From NCBI GenBank assembly GCA_021781745.1, contig JAJXWH010000016.1:1-64000 (forward strand): a DNA stretch of 64,000 nt. Direction: 5' to 3'. The position numbers and the translations under genes are program-made. The stretch's first letter is position 1; each line of letters starts with the position of its first letter. This document shows positions 24,066 through 33,678 of this stretch, one piece after another. Below the pieces are notes generated by a model. It ran no database searches. It saw nothing but the letters and a program-made list of their open reading frames with translations, and was not told where the DNA came from. Source of the DNA: Bacillota bacterium (lineage in GTDB: Bacteria > Bacillota > Clostridia > Clostridiales > Clostridiaceae).

Positions 24066-25175
24066 ATGGCAGATTTGTCACTAAGACATATTTATAAAAT
24101 TTATGAAGGGGATGTAACAGCAGTAAAAGACTTCAACTTAGAAATTGAAGATAAAGAGTTTATAGTTTTCGTTGGACCATCAGGATGTGGTAAGTCAACA
24201 ACACTAAGAATGATTGCAGGTCTTGAAGAAATTTCAAAGGGTGAATTATATATAGGTGGAAAATTAGTTAATGATGTAGAACCAAAAGAAAGAGATATAG
24301 CAATGGTATTCCAAAACTATGCATTATATCCTCATATGACAGTTTATGATAATATGGCATTTGCATTAAAATTAAGAAAAGCACCTAAAGATGAAATAGA
24401 TAAAAAAGTTAGAGAAGCGGCTAAGAGATTAGATATAGAACATTTATTAGAAAGAAAGCCAAAAGCTTTATCTGGAGGTCAAAGACAAAGAGTTGCATTA
24501 GGACGTGCTATAGTTAGAGAACCAAAGGTATTCTTAATGGACGAGCCTTTATCAAACCTTGATGCAAAACTAAGAGTTCAAATGAGAACTGAAATATCAA
24601 AACTTTATCAAAGTTTAGGAACAACATTTATATATGTAACTCATGACCAAGTTGAAGCTTTAACAATGGGTACAAGAATCGTTGTAATGAAAGATGGTAT
24701 AGTTCAACAAGTTGATTCTCCACTTAATATATACAACACGCCAAATAATTTATTTGTAGCAAGCTTTATAGGAAGCCCTCAAATGAACTTAGTAACTGGT
24801 ACCGCTGTAGAAAAGGACGGAAAGGTATATTGTAAGTTTGAAGAAAACAACATTTTATTACCAGAAGAAAAAGCAAAAGTATTAAAAGATAATGGATATG
24901 TAGGTAAAGACGTTGTATTTGGTATAAGACCAGAACACTTAGATGATAATGAAGAGATTATTTCAAAGAATCCAACTGCAACTCTTACAGGAGAGGTAGA
25001 AGTTGTTGAACGTATGGGTGCAGAAAGTTATATTTATTTCAAATCAGGAAATAATAATATGACAGCAAGAGTTGATGGAAGCACTAAATGTGAGCCTAAG
25101 GATAAAATCAAATTATATGTTCAAAATGAAAATATTCACGTATTTGATAAAGAAACAGAATTAAGAATATGTTAG
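24066..25175 (+). CDS. msmK: Multi-sugar ABC transporter ATPase (MsmK/UgpC type)
   Basis: A 369-residue ABC ATPase of the carbohydrate CUT1 class. Walker A GPSGCGKST (residues 38-46), Q-loop VFQNYALYPHMTV, signature LSGGQRQRVALGRA, Walker B VFLMDEPLSNLDAKLR and H-loop THDQVEALTMG are intact. The C-terminal TOBE/regulatory domain runs from about 245. It has no permease or binding protein next to it, as expected for a shared ATPase that energises several sugar importers in Firmicutes. GGGAGG precedes the ATG. Glycogen/maltodextrin genes lie 2.5 kb downstream, which fits a role in oligosaccharide uptake. Confidence 0.9.
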   Translation: MADLSLRHIYKIYEGDVTAVKDFNLEIEDKEFIVFVGPSGCGKSTTLRMIAGLEEISKGELYIGGKLVNDVEPKERDIAMVFQNYALYPHMTVYDNMAFALKLRKAPKDEIDKKVREAAKRLDIEHLLERKPKALSGGQRQRVALGRAIVREPKVFLMDEPLSNLDAKLRVQMRTEISKLYQSLGTTFIYVTHDQVEALTMGTRIVVMKDGIVQQVDSPLNIYNTPNNLFVASFIGSPQMNLVTGTAVEKDGKVYCKFEENNILLPEEKAKVLKDNGYVGKDVVFGIRPEHLDDNEEIISKNPTATLTGEVEVVERMGAESYIYFKSGNNNMTARVDGSTKCEPKDKIKLYVQNENIHVFDKETELRIC

Positions 25176-25240
25176 TATAAAATTAGAATTTAATATATTA
25201 ACTTATATCAATAATTATTATATAATAGTGATATGGTTTT

Positions 25241-25266
25241 AACTCCCATCTATTTAGATGGGAGTT
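25241..25266 (+). terminator. Intrinsic terminator
   Basis: AACTCCCATCT pairs perfectly with AGATGGGAGTT around TATT, then TATTATAA. It closes the ABC ATPase gene. Confidence 0.7.
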
Positions 25267-25307
25267 ATTATAACTAGACATGCGATAAATACAATTGAGG
25301 TGAGAGA

Positions 25308-26243
25308 ATGAAGGGGTTAGTAAAATATCTACAAGAATTATATAAAAATTGTGAAATACCATTTGAAGTTTACATAGACAATGAAATAATGTTTGAAGCT
25401 AATCCTGAGTTGTCTAAAGAGAATTTAGTTGAAACTATATTTTTAATTGGAACTAAGAAGTTTACCATAAAAATTGAAGAAAAACATAAAGATTCTATTA
25501 AGATATTAGAATTTTTTATTAAAGATAAATATAAAGATGATCATAATAATAAAGAAAAAATTATTACTCAATTATTGCAGAAAATAAGCATTTCAAAAGA
25601 GAAAGTAAAAGAAATAATGCCTCAAACCAAAGAAGATACATTTTTAATAACTGTAAGCTTAAAAGAAAAATTTATTGAAGCATTAGATATTTTGAAAAAT
25701 ATTTATATTGATACGGAAGTAATTGTATTAAATTATGAGGATTTCATAATTTTAATTGGAGCCTTCGAAGATATAAATGAGCATGTATCTAGTATAAGTG
25801 AAACAATAGTATTATCTCTTTATGAAAAATGTTTAATAAGTTATTGCCAAATTGAGGATTATGAATTATTAAATAACTCATATAATGAGAATATTTACAA
25901 AATTAACTTGGCGAAAAAATACAATTTATCACAAACAATATTCGGGCAAAATGGTCTTTTATTTGAAAAAATAATGGACAATTTGAATGAGGAGACAAAA
26001 GAGAGGATTTTAAATAACTTCAATGATGGTTTTTCAAAACTAGATGATGATATGATAAAAACCATAGAAGTATTTTTTAAGTTAAATTTAAATTTAAGTG
26101 AGGCATCTAAAGAATTATACGTTCATAGAAATACTTTGATTTATAGGTTGGATAAGATTCAGAAATACACAGGTTATGACATTAGAAAGTTCAATGATGC
26201 AGCGTTATTTAAAATAGCTTTCTTTATCTGGAAGCAAAAATAA
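25308..26243 (+). CDS. PucR/CdaR-type transcriptional regulator
   Basis: A 311-residue protein. The last ~60 residues form the PucR C-terminal helix-turn-helix (FFKLNLNLSEASKELYVHRN, then TLIYRLDKIQKYTGYDIRKF), which is diagnostic. The N-terminal 230 residues have no recognised ligand domain. Relatives control purine, sugar-diacid or amino-acid genes, and in clostridia many orphan copies sit beside sugar genes. It follows msmK after a terminator and has its own terminator at 26255, so it is a single-gene unit; its target is unknown. GAGGTGAGAG precedes the ATG. Confidence 0.8.
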   Translation: MKGLVKYLQELYKNCEIPFEVYIDNEIMFEANPELSKENLVETIFLIGTKKFTIKIEEKHKDSIKILEFFIKDKYKDDHNNKEKIITQLLQKISISKEKVKEIMPQTKEDTFLITVSLKEKFIEALDILKNIYIDTEVIVLNYEDFIILIGAFEDINEHVSSISETIVLSLYEKCLISYCQIEDYELLNNSYNENIYKINLAKKYNLSQTIFGQNGLLFEKIMDNLNEETKERILNNFNDGFSKLDDDMIKTIEVFFKLNLNLSEASKELYVHRNTLIYRLDKIQKYTGYDIRKFNDAALFKIAFFIWKQK

Positions 26244-26254
26244 TATTTATTTAT

Positions 26255-26302
26255 AATAAAGAATTTTTTCTAGAAATTATTTTTTGGAAAAAATTCTTTA
26301 TT
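26255..26302 (+). terminator. Intrinsic terminator after PucR-type gene
   Basis: AATAAAGAATTTTTTC (26255-26270) pairs perfectly with GAAAAAATTCTTTATT (26287-26302) across 16 nt. Confidence 0.65.
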
Positions 26303-26428
26303 TATTTGTCATTAATCAAAATTATATGACAAATAAATAAAAGAAATTAGGAATAATTATGTGATCAATTGTATAAATTTACAGAGTTTGTTAAAATAGA
26401 ATTAAATATAGGTAAAAGTTTTTCATTT

Positions 26429-26443
26429 TGTAAACATTATTCA
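26429..26443 (+). promoter_or_regulatory. cre-like site upstream of LacI-family gene
   Basis: TGTAAACATTATTCA at 26429-26443 is close to the CcpA-binding cre consensus (TGWAANCGNTNWCA), with an A for G at the centre. It lies 56 bp before the ATG at 26499. Low-confidence regulatory call. Confidence 0.35.
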
Positions 26444-26498
26444 AATAAAATAGAATATAATAGTATTATTAGATTAACTGTTATTACGGGAGAAGAAT

Positions 26499-27566
26499 AT
26501 GAATATAAAGGACATAGCAAAATTGGCTGAAGTTGGAGTTAGCACGGTTTCAAGAGTGCTAAATAATCATCCGGATGTCAAAGAAAGCACAAGACAAAAA
26601 ATTCTTGAAATAATCAAAGAAAGTAATTACATACCAAATAATAGCGCTAGAATTCTTAAGCAAAATAATACAAAGAATATAGGTATTTTAGTACAAGGAG
26701 TATTTAACCCGTTTTTTTATCAAATGACTAATGTTATTGGAAATATTATTAATGAAAATGGGTATACGATGATAATACAACAAAATGACTATAATAATTA
26801 CTACCAAGAGGTTGACACTTTAATAGGCTTTATTAAAGAAAAGAGATTACAGGGAGTAATATGTTTGGGAGGAAATTTTATTGAGATTACTAATGAGAGC
26901 TTTAAGGAAATAAATGTTCCAATAATACTAACCTCTGTAAACACTGTTTCTAAAGAAGGAATGTCGTATTATTCATCAATAGGTATTGATAATGTTAAAA
27001 GTGCGTATGATGCAACAACTTATTTAATCAATAAAGGCCATAAGAAAATCTCTCTAATTTTAGGTGAAACTAATGATATGGGAGTAAGTTTATGGCGGCT
27101 TGAAGGCTATAAGAAGGCATTAGCGGATAATGGGATAGAAGTGGATGATGAACTTATTATAGTGGGCGGATATTCAAGCAGAACAGCGTATAAAGAAACA
27201 TTAAAATTGTTGAAAAAAAGAAAAGATATTACTGCAGTTTTTTCTCTTTCGGATATTATGGCTATTGGGGCAGCCAAAGCAATCCTTAATAGTGATTTAA
27301 AAATACCAGAAGATATTTCGGTAATCGGCTTTGATGGTATGGATGAAAGTGAATATTATAATCCGAGCATAACAACTGTAAAACAGCCAAAGAAATTGAT
27401 GGCTAAAATGAGCATTAATTTATTAATGTCACAGATAAATGGTGAAAAGGGAAATGAACATGTATTATTGGATACTGAGTTAATAGAAAGAGATTCATGT
27501 TTTGATATTACATCTTTAACAACTAAAAAATTTAAAGCAAATAAAGAAAAGAAAAGTAAGAAGTGA
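26499..27566 (+). CDS. LacI-family regulator, likely of malQ-glgP
   Basis: A 355-residue LacI/GalR regulator. The N-terminal HTH and hinge helix (NIKDIAKLAEVGVSTVSRVL, then NNHPDVKESTR) are followed by a periplasmic-binding-like domain (about 60-335) with VIGFDGMDESEYYNPSITTV near 280. Its closest family role is MalR-like control of maltodextrin/glycogen genes, inferred from the amylomaltase and phosphorylase directly downstream. It ends in a lysine-rich tail. A palindrome at 27612-27627 between this gene and malQ is a candidate operator. GGGAGAAG precedes the ATG. Confidence 0.87.
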   Translation: MNIKDIAKLAEVGVSTVSRVLNNHPDVKESTRQKILEIIKESNYIPNNSARILKQNNTKNIGILVQGVFNPFFYQMTNVIGNIINENGYTMIIQQNDYNNYYQEVDTLIGFIKEKRLQGVICLGGNFIEITNESFKEINVPIILTSVNTVSKEGMSYYSSIGIDNVKSAYDATTYLINKGHKKISLILGETNDMGVSLWRLEGYKKALADNGIEVDDELIIVGGYSSRTAYKETLKLLKKRKDITAVFSLSDIMAIGAAKAILNSDLKIPEDISVIGFDGMDESEYYNPSITTVKQPKKLMAKMSINLLMSQINGEKGNEHVLLDTELIERDSCFDITSLTTKKFKANKEKKSKK

Positions 27567-27611
27567 TTTTAAGTTTTGAGGCATAATATGGTGATATGTT
27601 CACTATAGATA

Positions 27612-27627
27612 GTATTATGGATAATAC
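27612..27627. promoter_or_regulatory. Palindrome before malQ, candidate LacI-family operator
   Basis: GTATTAT-GG-ATAATAC is a perfect 16-bp palindrome, with an outer AGAT/ATCT extension, 71 bp before the malQ start. It could be an operator or an RNA hairpin. Confidence 0.4.
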
Positions 27628-27697
27628 TTACCTATCTATTTAGAAAAAACAACTTACAGCTTGATTTTTTATTTGACTTATGGGTGGAGGAATGAGA

Positions 27698-29185
27698 ATG
27701 GAAAGAGGTAGCGGAGTTATTATGCATATTGCATCTTTGCCAGGGAAATATGGTATTGGGACCTTTGGAAAAGAAGCATATGAATTCGCAGATTTTTTAA
27801 AAAAAGCTGGTCAAAAGTATTGGCAGATACTCCCTTTGGGGCAGACAAGTTATGGGGATTCACCATATCAATCTTTTTCAGCATTTGCTGGAAATCCATA
27901 TTTTATTGATTTTGATCTCTTAGAGGAAGAAAAATTATTAAATAAAGAAGATTATAATGAAACAGATTTTGGAGACAATCCTGAACATATAGATTATGAG
28001 AAATTATTTAATGAAAAAATGAGGATATTGCGGCTTGCATTTAAGAATTTTAAAGCCTTAAGGCCTTATAACTTTAATGAATTTGTAAAATTGGAGGAAT
28101 TTTGGCTTGAAGATTATTCAACGTTTATGGCGATAAAAACTAAATTTGACTTGAAAAGTTTTCAAACTTGGGACAATGATATTAAATTAAGGGAAAAAGA
28201 AAGTTTGAAGAATTATAGAGAAAATCTTTCAGAAGAAATTGACTTTTGGAAGTTTATACAATATGAGTTTTTTAAACAGTGGAATAATTTAAAAGATTAT
28301 GTGAATAAGTTGGGTATCAAAATTATAGGTGATATACCAATATATGTAGCCGAAGATAGTGCTGATTTATGGAGTAACCCGGAAGTATTTTTAGTAGATG
28401 GGAAAAACTTAAAACCTATAAAAATTGCTGGATGTCCACCCGATGTATTTTCTGCTACTGGACAGCTTTGGGGAAATCCTATTTATAATTGGATGTATCT
28501 TGAGAAGACAGATTATTTATGGTGGATAAGTAGGATTAAACAAAGTTTAAAACTTTATGATGTAATAAGGATAGATCATTTTAGAGGTTTTGAAGCATAT
28601 TGGGAAATACCATATGGAGAAAAAACAGCAGAAAATGGAGAATGGGTAAAAGGGCCAGCAATGAAATTTTTCAATGCTGTAAAAAAAGAACTAGGTGATG
28701 TAAATATTATAGCTGAGGACTTGGGAATATTAACTGATGATACTGTAAGCTTCAGAAAAGAGACCGGTTTCCCAGGCATGAAAGTATTAATGTTTGCGTT
28801 TTCTGGAGGTAGTGATAATTTATATTTGCCTCATAATTATGAAAAAAATTGTGTAGCTTATACAGGCACACATGATAATGATACAGTAAAAGGCTGGTTT
28901 GAAAAAACCGGAGATAAGATAGAAATTGAAAATGCCATTGAGTATTTGAAACTAACAAAAGAAGAAGAGTATAATTGGGGATTCATAAGGGGAATTTGGG
29001 GAAGTGTTGCAAATATTTCAATTGCACTTATGCAAGACTTCTTGAATCTCGGAAATGAATCAAGGATTAATCTGCCTTCAACAATTGGGTATAATTGGTG
29101 TTGGAGAGCAAAGGATAATGTTTTTACTAATGAGTTAGCAAATAAAATATATAGATTAACTAAAATTTATGGAAGGTGTGTATAA
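27698..29185 (+). CDS. malQ: 4-alpha-glucanotransferase (amylomaltase)
   Basis: A 495-residue GH77 enzyme. It transfers maltosyl and longer glucan chains, feeding maltodextrins to the phosphorylase encoded next. Visible features: SGVIMHIASLPGKYGIGTFG at the N-terminus, GQTSYGDSPYQSFSAFAGNP near 50, VIRIDHFRGFEAYW near 290 with the catalytic Asp, AEDLG near 340 with the acid/base Glu, and YTGTHDNDTVKGWF near 390. I choose the ATG at 27698: GGAGG lies 7 bp before it, while the ATGs at 27680 and 27692 precede or abut that site. The stop is one base before the glgP start. Confidence 0.93.
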   Translation: MERGSGVIMHIASLPGKYGIGTFGKEAYEFADFLKKAGQKYWQILPLGQTSYGDSPYQSFSAFAGNPYFIDFDLLEEEKLLNKEDYNETDFGDNPEHIDYEKLFNEKMRILRLAFKNFKALRPYNFNEFVKLEEFWLEDYSTFMAIKTKFDLKSFQTWDNDIKLREKESLKNYRENLSEEIDFWKFIQYEFFKQWNNLKDYVNKLGIKIIGDIPIYVAEDSADLWSNPEVFLVDGKNLKPIKIAGCPPDVFSATGQLWGNPIYNWMYLEKTDYLWWISRIKQSLKLYDVIRIDHFRGFEAYWEIPYGEKTAENGEWVKGPAMKFFNAVKKELGDVNIIAEDLGILTDDTVSFRKETGFPGMKVLMFAFSGGSDNLYLPHNYEKNCVAYTGTHDNDTVKGWFEKTGDKIEIENAIEYLKLTKEEEYNWGFIRGIWGSVANISIALMQDFLNLGNESRINLPSTIGYNWCWRAKDNVFTNELANKIYRLTKIYGRCV

Positions 29186-29186
29186 T

Positions 29187-31547
29187 ATGGACAAGCAAAA
29201 ACTAATAGAGGGTATTAATAGGTACTTAAAAGTAAAACATGGGGTTAAAATAGAAGAGGCTAAGGATTATGAAATCTTTAATGCAGTTTCTATGGCTATC
29301 ATGGAAGATATAATTGACAATTGGAATGAGACAACTGAAACATATAATAAAGGAAGAATGGCATATTATTTATCTGCTGAATATTTAATGGGAAGAGCTT
29401 TGGGTAATAACTTAATGAATTTGGGTATATATAATGAAGTTAAGGATACTTTAGAGGATTTAAATATAGATTTAAATAAAATCGAAGAAATAGAGGAAGA
29501 TGCCGGACTTGGGAATGGGGGACTAGGAAGACTTGCAGCCTGCTTTATAGAATCTGCTGCAACTTTAGACATGCCTCTTGTTGGATATGGTATAAGATAT
29601 AGCAATGGATTATTTAAGCAAAATATTGAAAATGGATTCCAAACTGAATGTGAAGATACATGGTTAAAATATGGAGACTCATGGAGTATTAGAAAAGATG
29701 ATGAAACTCAAATAATAACTTATTCTGATATGACAGTAAAGGCAGTTCCTTATGATGTTCCAATAATAGGATATGGAACGAAAAATATTAACACATTAAG
29801 ATTATGGCAATGTGAAGCTTTAAGAGAATTTGATTTCAATTTATTTAATAATCAACAATATATCGAAGCAGTATCAGCAAGAAATAAGGCTGAAGATATA
29901 TCAAGAGTATTATATCCAAATGATACAGCAGAAGCAGGGAAAATATTGAGACTTAGACAACAATATTTCTTCTCAAGTGCTTCTATGAAGGATATAATAA
30001 AGAAACATAAAGCTAAATTTGGAAATGATTTTTCTGAATTTGCAAAATATAATGTGGCACAATTAAATGATACACATCCAACAATTTCGATCCTTGAATT
30101 TATTAGAATATTAACTGATGAAGAAAATGTTGATTTCTGGAATGCACTATGTATTGCAAAAGAATTTTTTGGATACACAAACCACACTATACTTGCAGAG
30201 GCTTTAGAAAAGTGGAATATTAGATTAATTGAAAGATTATTCCCAAGATTATTACAAATTGCATATCAAGTAGATGACGCACTAATGAATGAATTAAGAC
30301 AAAAAGGATATGATGAAGGAGCAATTTGGAATTTTAGAATTATTGCAAATGATTTAATGAGAATGGCAAATTTAGCAATATTCGTTGGAAGAGCAGTAAA
30401 TGGAGTTGCTGCACTTCATACAGAAATTTTAAAGAAATCTGAATTAAATAATTGGTATAATTTATATCCAAATAAATTCCAAAACAAAACGAATGGAATT
30501 ACTCCAAGAAGATGGCTTAGACTATGCAATATAGAGTTATCTAATTTTATTACAGACTTATTAGGCAGTGAAGATTGGGTTAAAAACTTAGAATTGCTTA
30601 AAGGTTTAGAAAAATATAAAGATGATGATGCAGTATTAGAAAAACTTATGGAAATTAAGCATGAAAAGAAAGTTCAACTTGCAGAATATATAAAGCAAGA
30701 AGAAGGCATTGATGTTGATCCAAATTCGTTCTTTGATATTCAAATTAAAAGATTACATGAATATAAGAGACAATTATTAAATGCATTATATATTTTAGAT
30801 TTATATTACAGAATTAAGGAGAATCCGAATTTAGACATTCCAAAAACTACATTTATATTTGGAGCTAAGGCATTCCCAGGATACAGAAGAGCAAAGGGAA
30901 TTGTTAAATTTATAAATGAAATAGCTAGACTTATTGATAATGATTCACAGGTTTCTCAAAAGATTAAGGTTGTTTTTGTACATAACTACAAAGTATCGTA
31001 CGCACAAAAACTATTCCCGGGTTCAGACTTGTCTAAGCAAATTTCAACAGCAGGAAAAGAAGCTTCAGGTACTGGAAACATGAAGTTCATGTTAAATGCT
31101 ACTCCTACATTTGGAACATATGATGGAGCGAATATAGAAATTGTTCAGGAAAGTGGAGAAGAAAATAACTACATTTTTGGGCTTAGAGTAGAAGATATTG
31201 AAAGAATGAGACATAGTTATGATCCTAAGTGGCATTACAGAGAAAATCAAAGTATTAGAAGAGTAGTAGATACTTTAATAAATGGTACATTAGATGATGG
31301 CAGAACAGGATATTTTGAGGATTTATATAATGCTCTATTAGAAGAAAGAGATCAATACTATGTATTAGCAGATTTTGAGTTATTCAAGCAAGCCCAAGAA
31401 AGAGTTTTTGAAGATTATAGAGATAAAAAGAAATGGGCACAAAAGTGCTTTGCTAATCTTTATTGCTCAGGAGAATTTTCAAGTGATAGGACCATAAAAC
31501 AATATGCTAATGAAATATGGGATATAAAACCAGCTCCTATTAAATAA
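29187..31547 (+). CDS. glgP: Glycogen/maltodextrin phosphorylase
   Basis: A 786-residue GT35 phosphorylase releasing glucose-1-phosphate from alpha-1,4-glucans. The pyridoxal-phosphate lysine lies in EASGTGNMKFMLN near residue 640. Other conserved blocks are MAYYLSAEYLMGRALGNNL near 55, GNGGLGRLAACF near 105, NDTHPTISILE near 295, TNGITPRRWL near 440 and KRLHEYKRQLLNAL near 520. I start at the ATG at 29187, with GGAAGGTG 8 bp upstream inside the end of malQ; the ATG at 29169 has no ribosome site. The operon malQ-glgP likely ends at the hairpins at 31557-31668. Confidence 0.94.
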   Translation: MDKQKLIEGINRYLKVKHGVKIEEAKDYEIFNAVSMAIMEDIIDNWNETTETYNKGRMAYYLSAEYLMGRALGNNLMNLGIYNEVKDTLEDLNIDLNKIEEIEEDAGLGNGGLGRLAACFIESAATLDMPLVGYGIRYSNGLFKQNIENGFQTECEDTWLKYGDSWSIRKDDETQIITYSDMTVKAVPYDVPIIGYGTKNINTLRLWQCEALREFDFNLFNNQQYIEAVSARNKAEDISRVLYPNDTAEAGKILRLRQQYFFSSASMKDIIKKHKAKFGNDFSEFAKYNVAQLNDTHPTISILEFIRILTDEENVDFWNALCIAKEFFGYTNHTILAEALEKWNIRLIERLFPRLLQIAYQVDDALMNELRQKGYDEGAIWNFRIIANDLMRMANLAIFVGRAVNGVAALHTEILKKSELNNWYNLYPNKFQNKTNGITPRRWLRLCNIELSNFITDLLGSEDWVKNLELLKGLEKYKDDDAVLEKLMEIKHEKKVQLAEYIKQEEGIDVDPNSFFDIQIKRLHEYKRQLLNALYILDLYYRIKENPNLDIPKTTFIFGAKAFPGYRRAKGIVKFINEIARLIDNDSQVSQKIKVVFVHNYKVSYAQKLFPGSDLSKQISTAGKEASGTGNMKFMLNATPTFGTYDGANIEIVQESGEENNYIFGLRVEDIERMRHSYDPKWHYRENQSIRRVVDTLINGTLDDGRTGYFEDLYNALLEERDQYYVLADFELFKQAQERVFEDYRDKKKWAQKCFANLYCSGEFSSDRTIKQYANEIWDIKPAPIK

Positions 31548-31556
31548 TTTACGTGG

Positions 31557-31668
31557 TTATAAGATTTCTTATTAGGAATCTTATAAATAAATCAGTATAA
31601 GAAATAATTAGAGATTTATAGATATAATGTTTTAATAATATATGTCTATAAATCTTTATTTTTTTAAT
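31557..31668 (+). terminator. Two hairpins after glgP
   Basis: TTATAAGATT (31557-31566) pairs with AATCTTATAA (31577-31586). A second stem, AGATTTATAGATATA with TATGTCTATAAATCT, ends in TTATTTTTTT near 31665 and is a good intrinsic terminator. The remaining gap to 32005 is A+T-rich, with no gene and no further structure that I can support. Confidence 0.65.
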
Positions 31669-32005
31669 TATACCTTGTTTAAACTTATAGAATTTTAGAT
31701 AAGCATATGTAATTATATTTTATAAAAAACCATATGTATTATATTGGGAAAAAGGATAGCTATAAGTTTACATTTAGGTGTATTTACGGTATTATTAATA
31801 TAGAAAAACTAAGAGGAAAATATATTTGATAAATATTTTAAATATTAATAATTTTTTGTTTATAGATATGTAAACGAAAATATGGGTTATTATAAAAGAA
31901 TTTATAGCACTAGGTGTTTTTATAAATAAGAAGTTCTTATGAATTTCTTTTTAATTACGCGCAATAAGGCAGAATATTTTGATGTTAGGAAAGGGGATTT
32001 AATTA

Positions 32006-32965
32006 ATGAAGAAAATAGTAGTATTAGATGGCAAGACATTAGGAAATGTAGATTATATTAAATTAAATGAATTTGGCCAGGTAATTTATTATGATTTAAC
32101 TTCAGAAGAGGATGTAGCTGAACGAATTAAAGAGGCAAATATTGTATTAACTAATAAAGTAAAGTTAAACAGAGAAAATTTAAAGGATGCAGTTAATTTA
32201 GAATTAATTTGTGAAACTGCTACTGGATATAACAATATAGATATTGCTTATGCTAAAGAAAGAAATATTGCAGTAACCAATGTTAAAGGATATTCCACGA
32301 CAACAGTAGCACAGCATACATTTGCTATGCTGCTTCATTTATATGATAATATTAGTTATTTTGATAACTTTGTTAAGAGTGGGGAATACTCAAGATATGA
32401 TATGTTTACAAATTTAGAGATGCCTTATAAAGATTTATGCGGTAAGATATGGGGAATAATTGGTCTTGGTAATATCGGTAAAAGGGTGGCAAGAATAGCT
32501 CAAGCCTTTGGTGCAAGGGTAGTGTACTACTCAACTTCAGGTAAAAATGCAGATTCAGATTATGCAAGAGTGGAATTTGATTCGTTATTAAAGCAATGCG
32601 ATATTATTTCTATACATGCACCTTTGAATGAAAAAACTGAAGGATTAATAAACTATGAAGCGTTCACTAAAATGAAAAAGGACGCAATTGTTATCAATGT
32701 GGGCAGAGGTCCTATAGTAGTAGACGAAGATTTAGCTAGGGCTTTAGATGAAGAAATAATAGGAGGGGCAGCGTTGGATGTGTTTAAAGAAGAACCGATA
32801 CCAAAGGAAAATCCTTTATTAAAAATAAAAAATAAAAATAGATTAGTATTAACTCCGCACATAGCATGGGCTAGCGAAGAAGCTAGAAATAGATTGTTTA
32901 CAGATTTACTAGAAAACATAAATGCCTATAATAGAGGCGAAAAAAGAAATAGAGTAGATATTTAA
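32006..32965 (+). CDS. D-2-hydroxyacid dehydrogenase
   Basis: A 319-residue NAD-dependent D-isomer-specific 2-hydroxyacid dehydrogenase. The Rossmann motif IIGLGNIGKRVARIAQAFG is near residue 150. The catalytic Arg lies in NVGRGPIVVDED, Glu in FKEEPIPKENPLL and His in LTPHIAWAS. It reduces a 2-keto acid such as hydroxypyruvate, glyoxylate or a branched keto acid; the substrate cannot be read from sequence. It has no operon partner. GGAAAGGGG lies before the ATG. A long hairpin element begins within its stop codon. Confidence 0.88.
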   Translation: MKKIVVLDGKTLGNVDYIKLNEFGQVIYYDLTSEEDVAERIKEANIVLTNKVKLNRENLKDAVNLELICETATGYNNIDIAYAKERNIAVTNVKGYSTTTVAQHTFAMLLHLYDNISYFDNFVKSGEYSRYDMFTNLEMPYKDLCGKIWGIIGLGNIGKRVARIAQAFGARVVYYSTSGKNADSDYARVEFDSLLKQCDIISIHAPLNEKTEGLINYEAFTKMKKDAIVINVGRGPIVVDEDLARALDEEIIGGAALDVFKEEPIPKENPLLKIKNKNRLVLTPHIAWASEEARNRLFTDLLENINAYNRGEKRNRVDI

Positions 32966-33193
32966 AGTGAAGCAAGGAACAAAATAAATAGAATACATAT
33001 ATGTTCCGCAGGACTATAAAAAATTTCGTTGCGTATATCTAAACAGAAAGTTGCACCACTTCTGCATGCTCCTGCGACAAGCGCATGACAAGCAAAAGTG
33101 GAACAACTTCCTATTAAGATATACAAGCAACTTATTTTTTAATGCCTGCTTTACATATATGCATTATATTTATTTGTATTTCTATCACTTTAA
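32963..33193. repeat. Long hairpin element C (tip core family)
   Basis: The 231-bp segment folds back on itself almost throughout: TAAAGTGA (32963) pairs with TCACTTTA (33192). Inside, CATATATG, GCAGG, AAAAAAT, CGTTGCGTATATCT and GTTGCACCACTT find partners on the right arm. The tip reads GTTGCACC-ACTTCTGCA-TGCTCC ... GACAAG-CAAAAGT-GGAACAAC, the core shared with elements D, A and B. It has no ORF, no T-run and no transposase. It starts inside the stop codon of the dehydrogenase. Confidence 0.7.
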
Positions 33194-33333
33194 GTATTTA
33201 AGATGAGCATGTCGGTTAACAATATTCTTAAAGTGCCATTGAATTGAGAATATAGTTTATATATTGATTGCACGTAAGTTTAGAAAGTTTATCATTTATT
33301 TATGTAAATAACTCAATTTTAAACATGAATTTT

Positions 33334-33566
33334 ACTTATTATTACATCACACCAGAAAGAAAAACTAACTATTTTGCGTAGTGTTGCATTGAGAATAGGA
33401 TTGTAGGATTTCTTCATTAGAAGTTGTTCCATTCTTGCTTGTCCTTAGTTTATCTAAGGAGCATGCAGGAATGGGTGCAACTTCTGATGATAGAAATCCT
33501 CAATCCTATTCTCTAGCAACCGAGCAACATAGTTAGTCTTTCTTTTGGTCGATTATATTAATAAGT
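33334..33566. repeat. Long hairpin element D (tip core family, inverted)
   Basis: ACTTATT at 33334 pairs with AATAAGT ending at 33566. Inside, AACTAACTA, GTGTTGC, GAGAATAGGATTG, GGATTTCT and AGAAGTTG all find partners. Read on the minus strand, the tip is GTTGCACC-CATTCCTGCA-TGCTCC-TTAGATAAACTAA-GGACAAG-CAAGAAT-GGAACAAC. The outer stem is nearly the same sequence as element G (52733). The 140 bp between C and D (33194-33333) shows nothing I can name. Confidence 0.7.
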
Positions 33567-33678
33567 TTAATTTACTTGTGAGGTATCGACAATAAACTTA
33601 ATCTGGTTTTATTTTGGGTTTAGTGTTAATATATATAAGTGCTAAAAGTAATAACTAAAGGAGGATAAGAAAAATATC

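Noticed and set aside
27612-27627. Assigning the palindrome firmly to the LacI-family protein
   Set aside because: It lacks the typical central CG of LacI-family sites, so it is listed only as a candidate.
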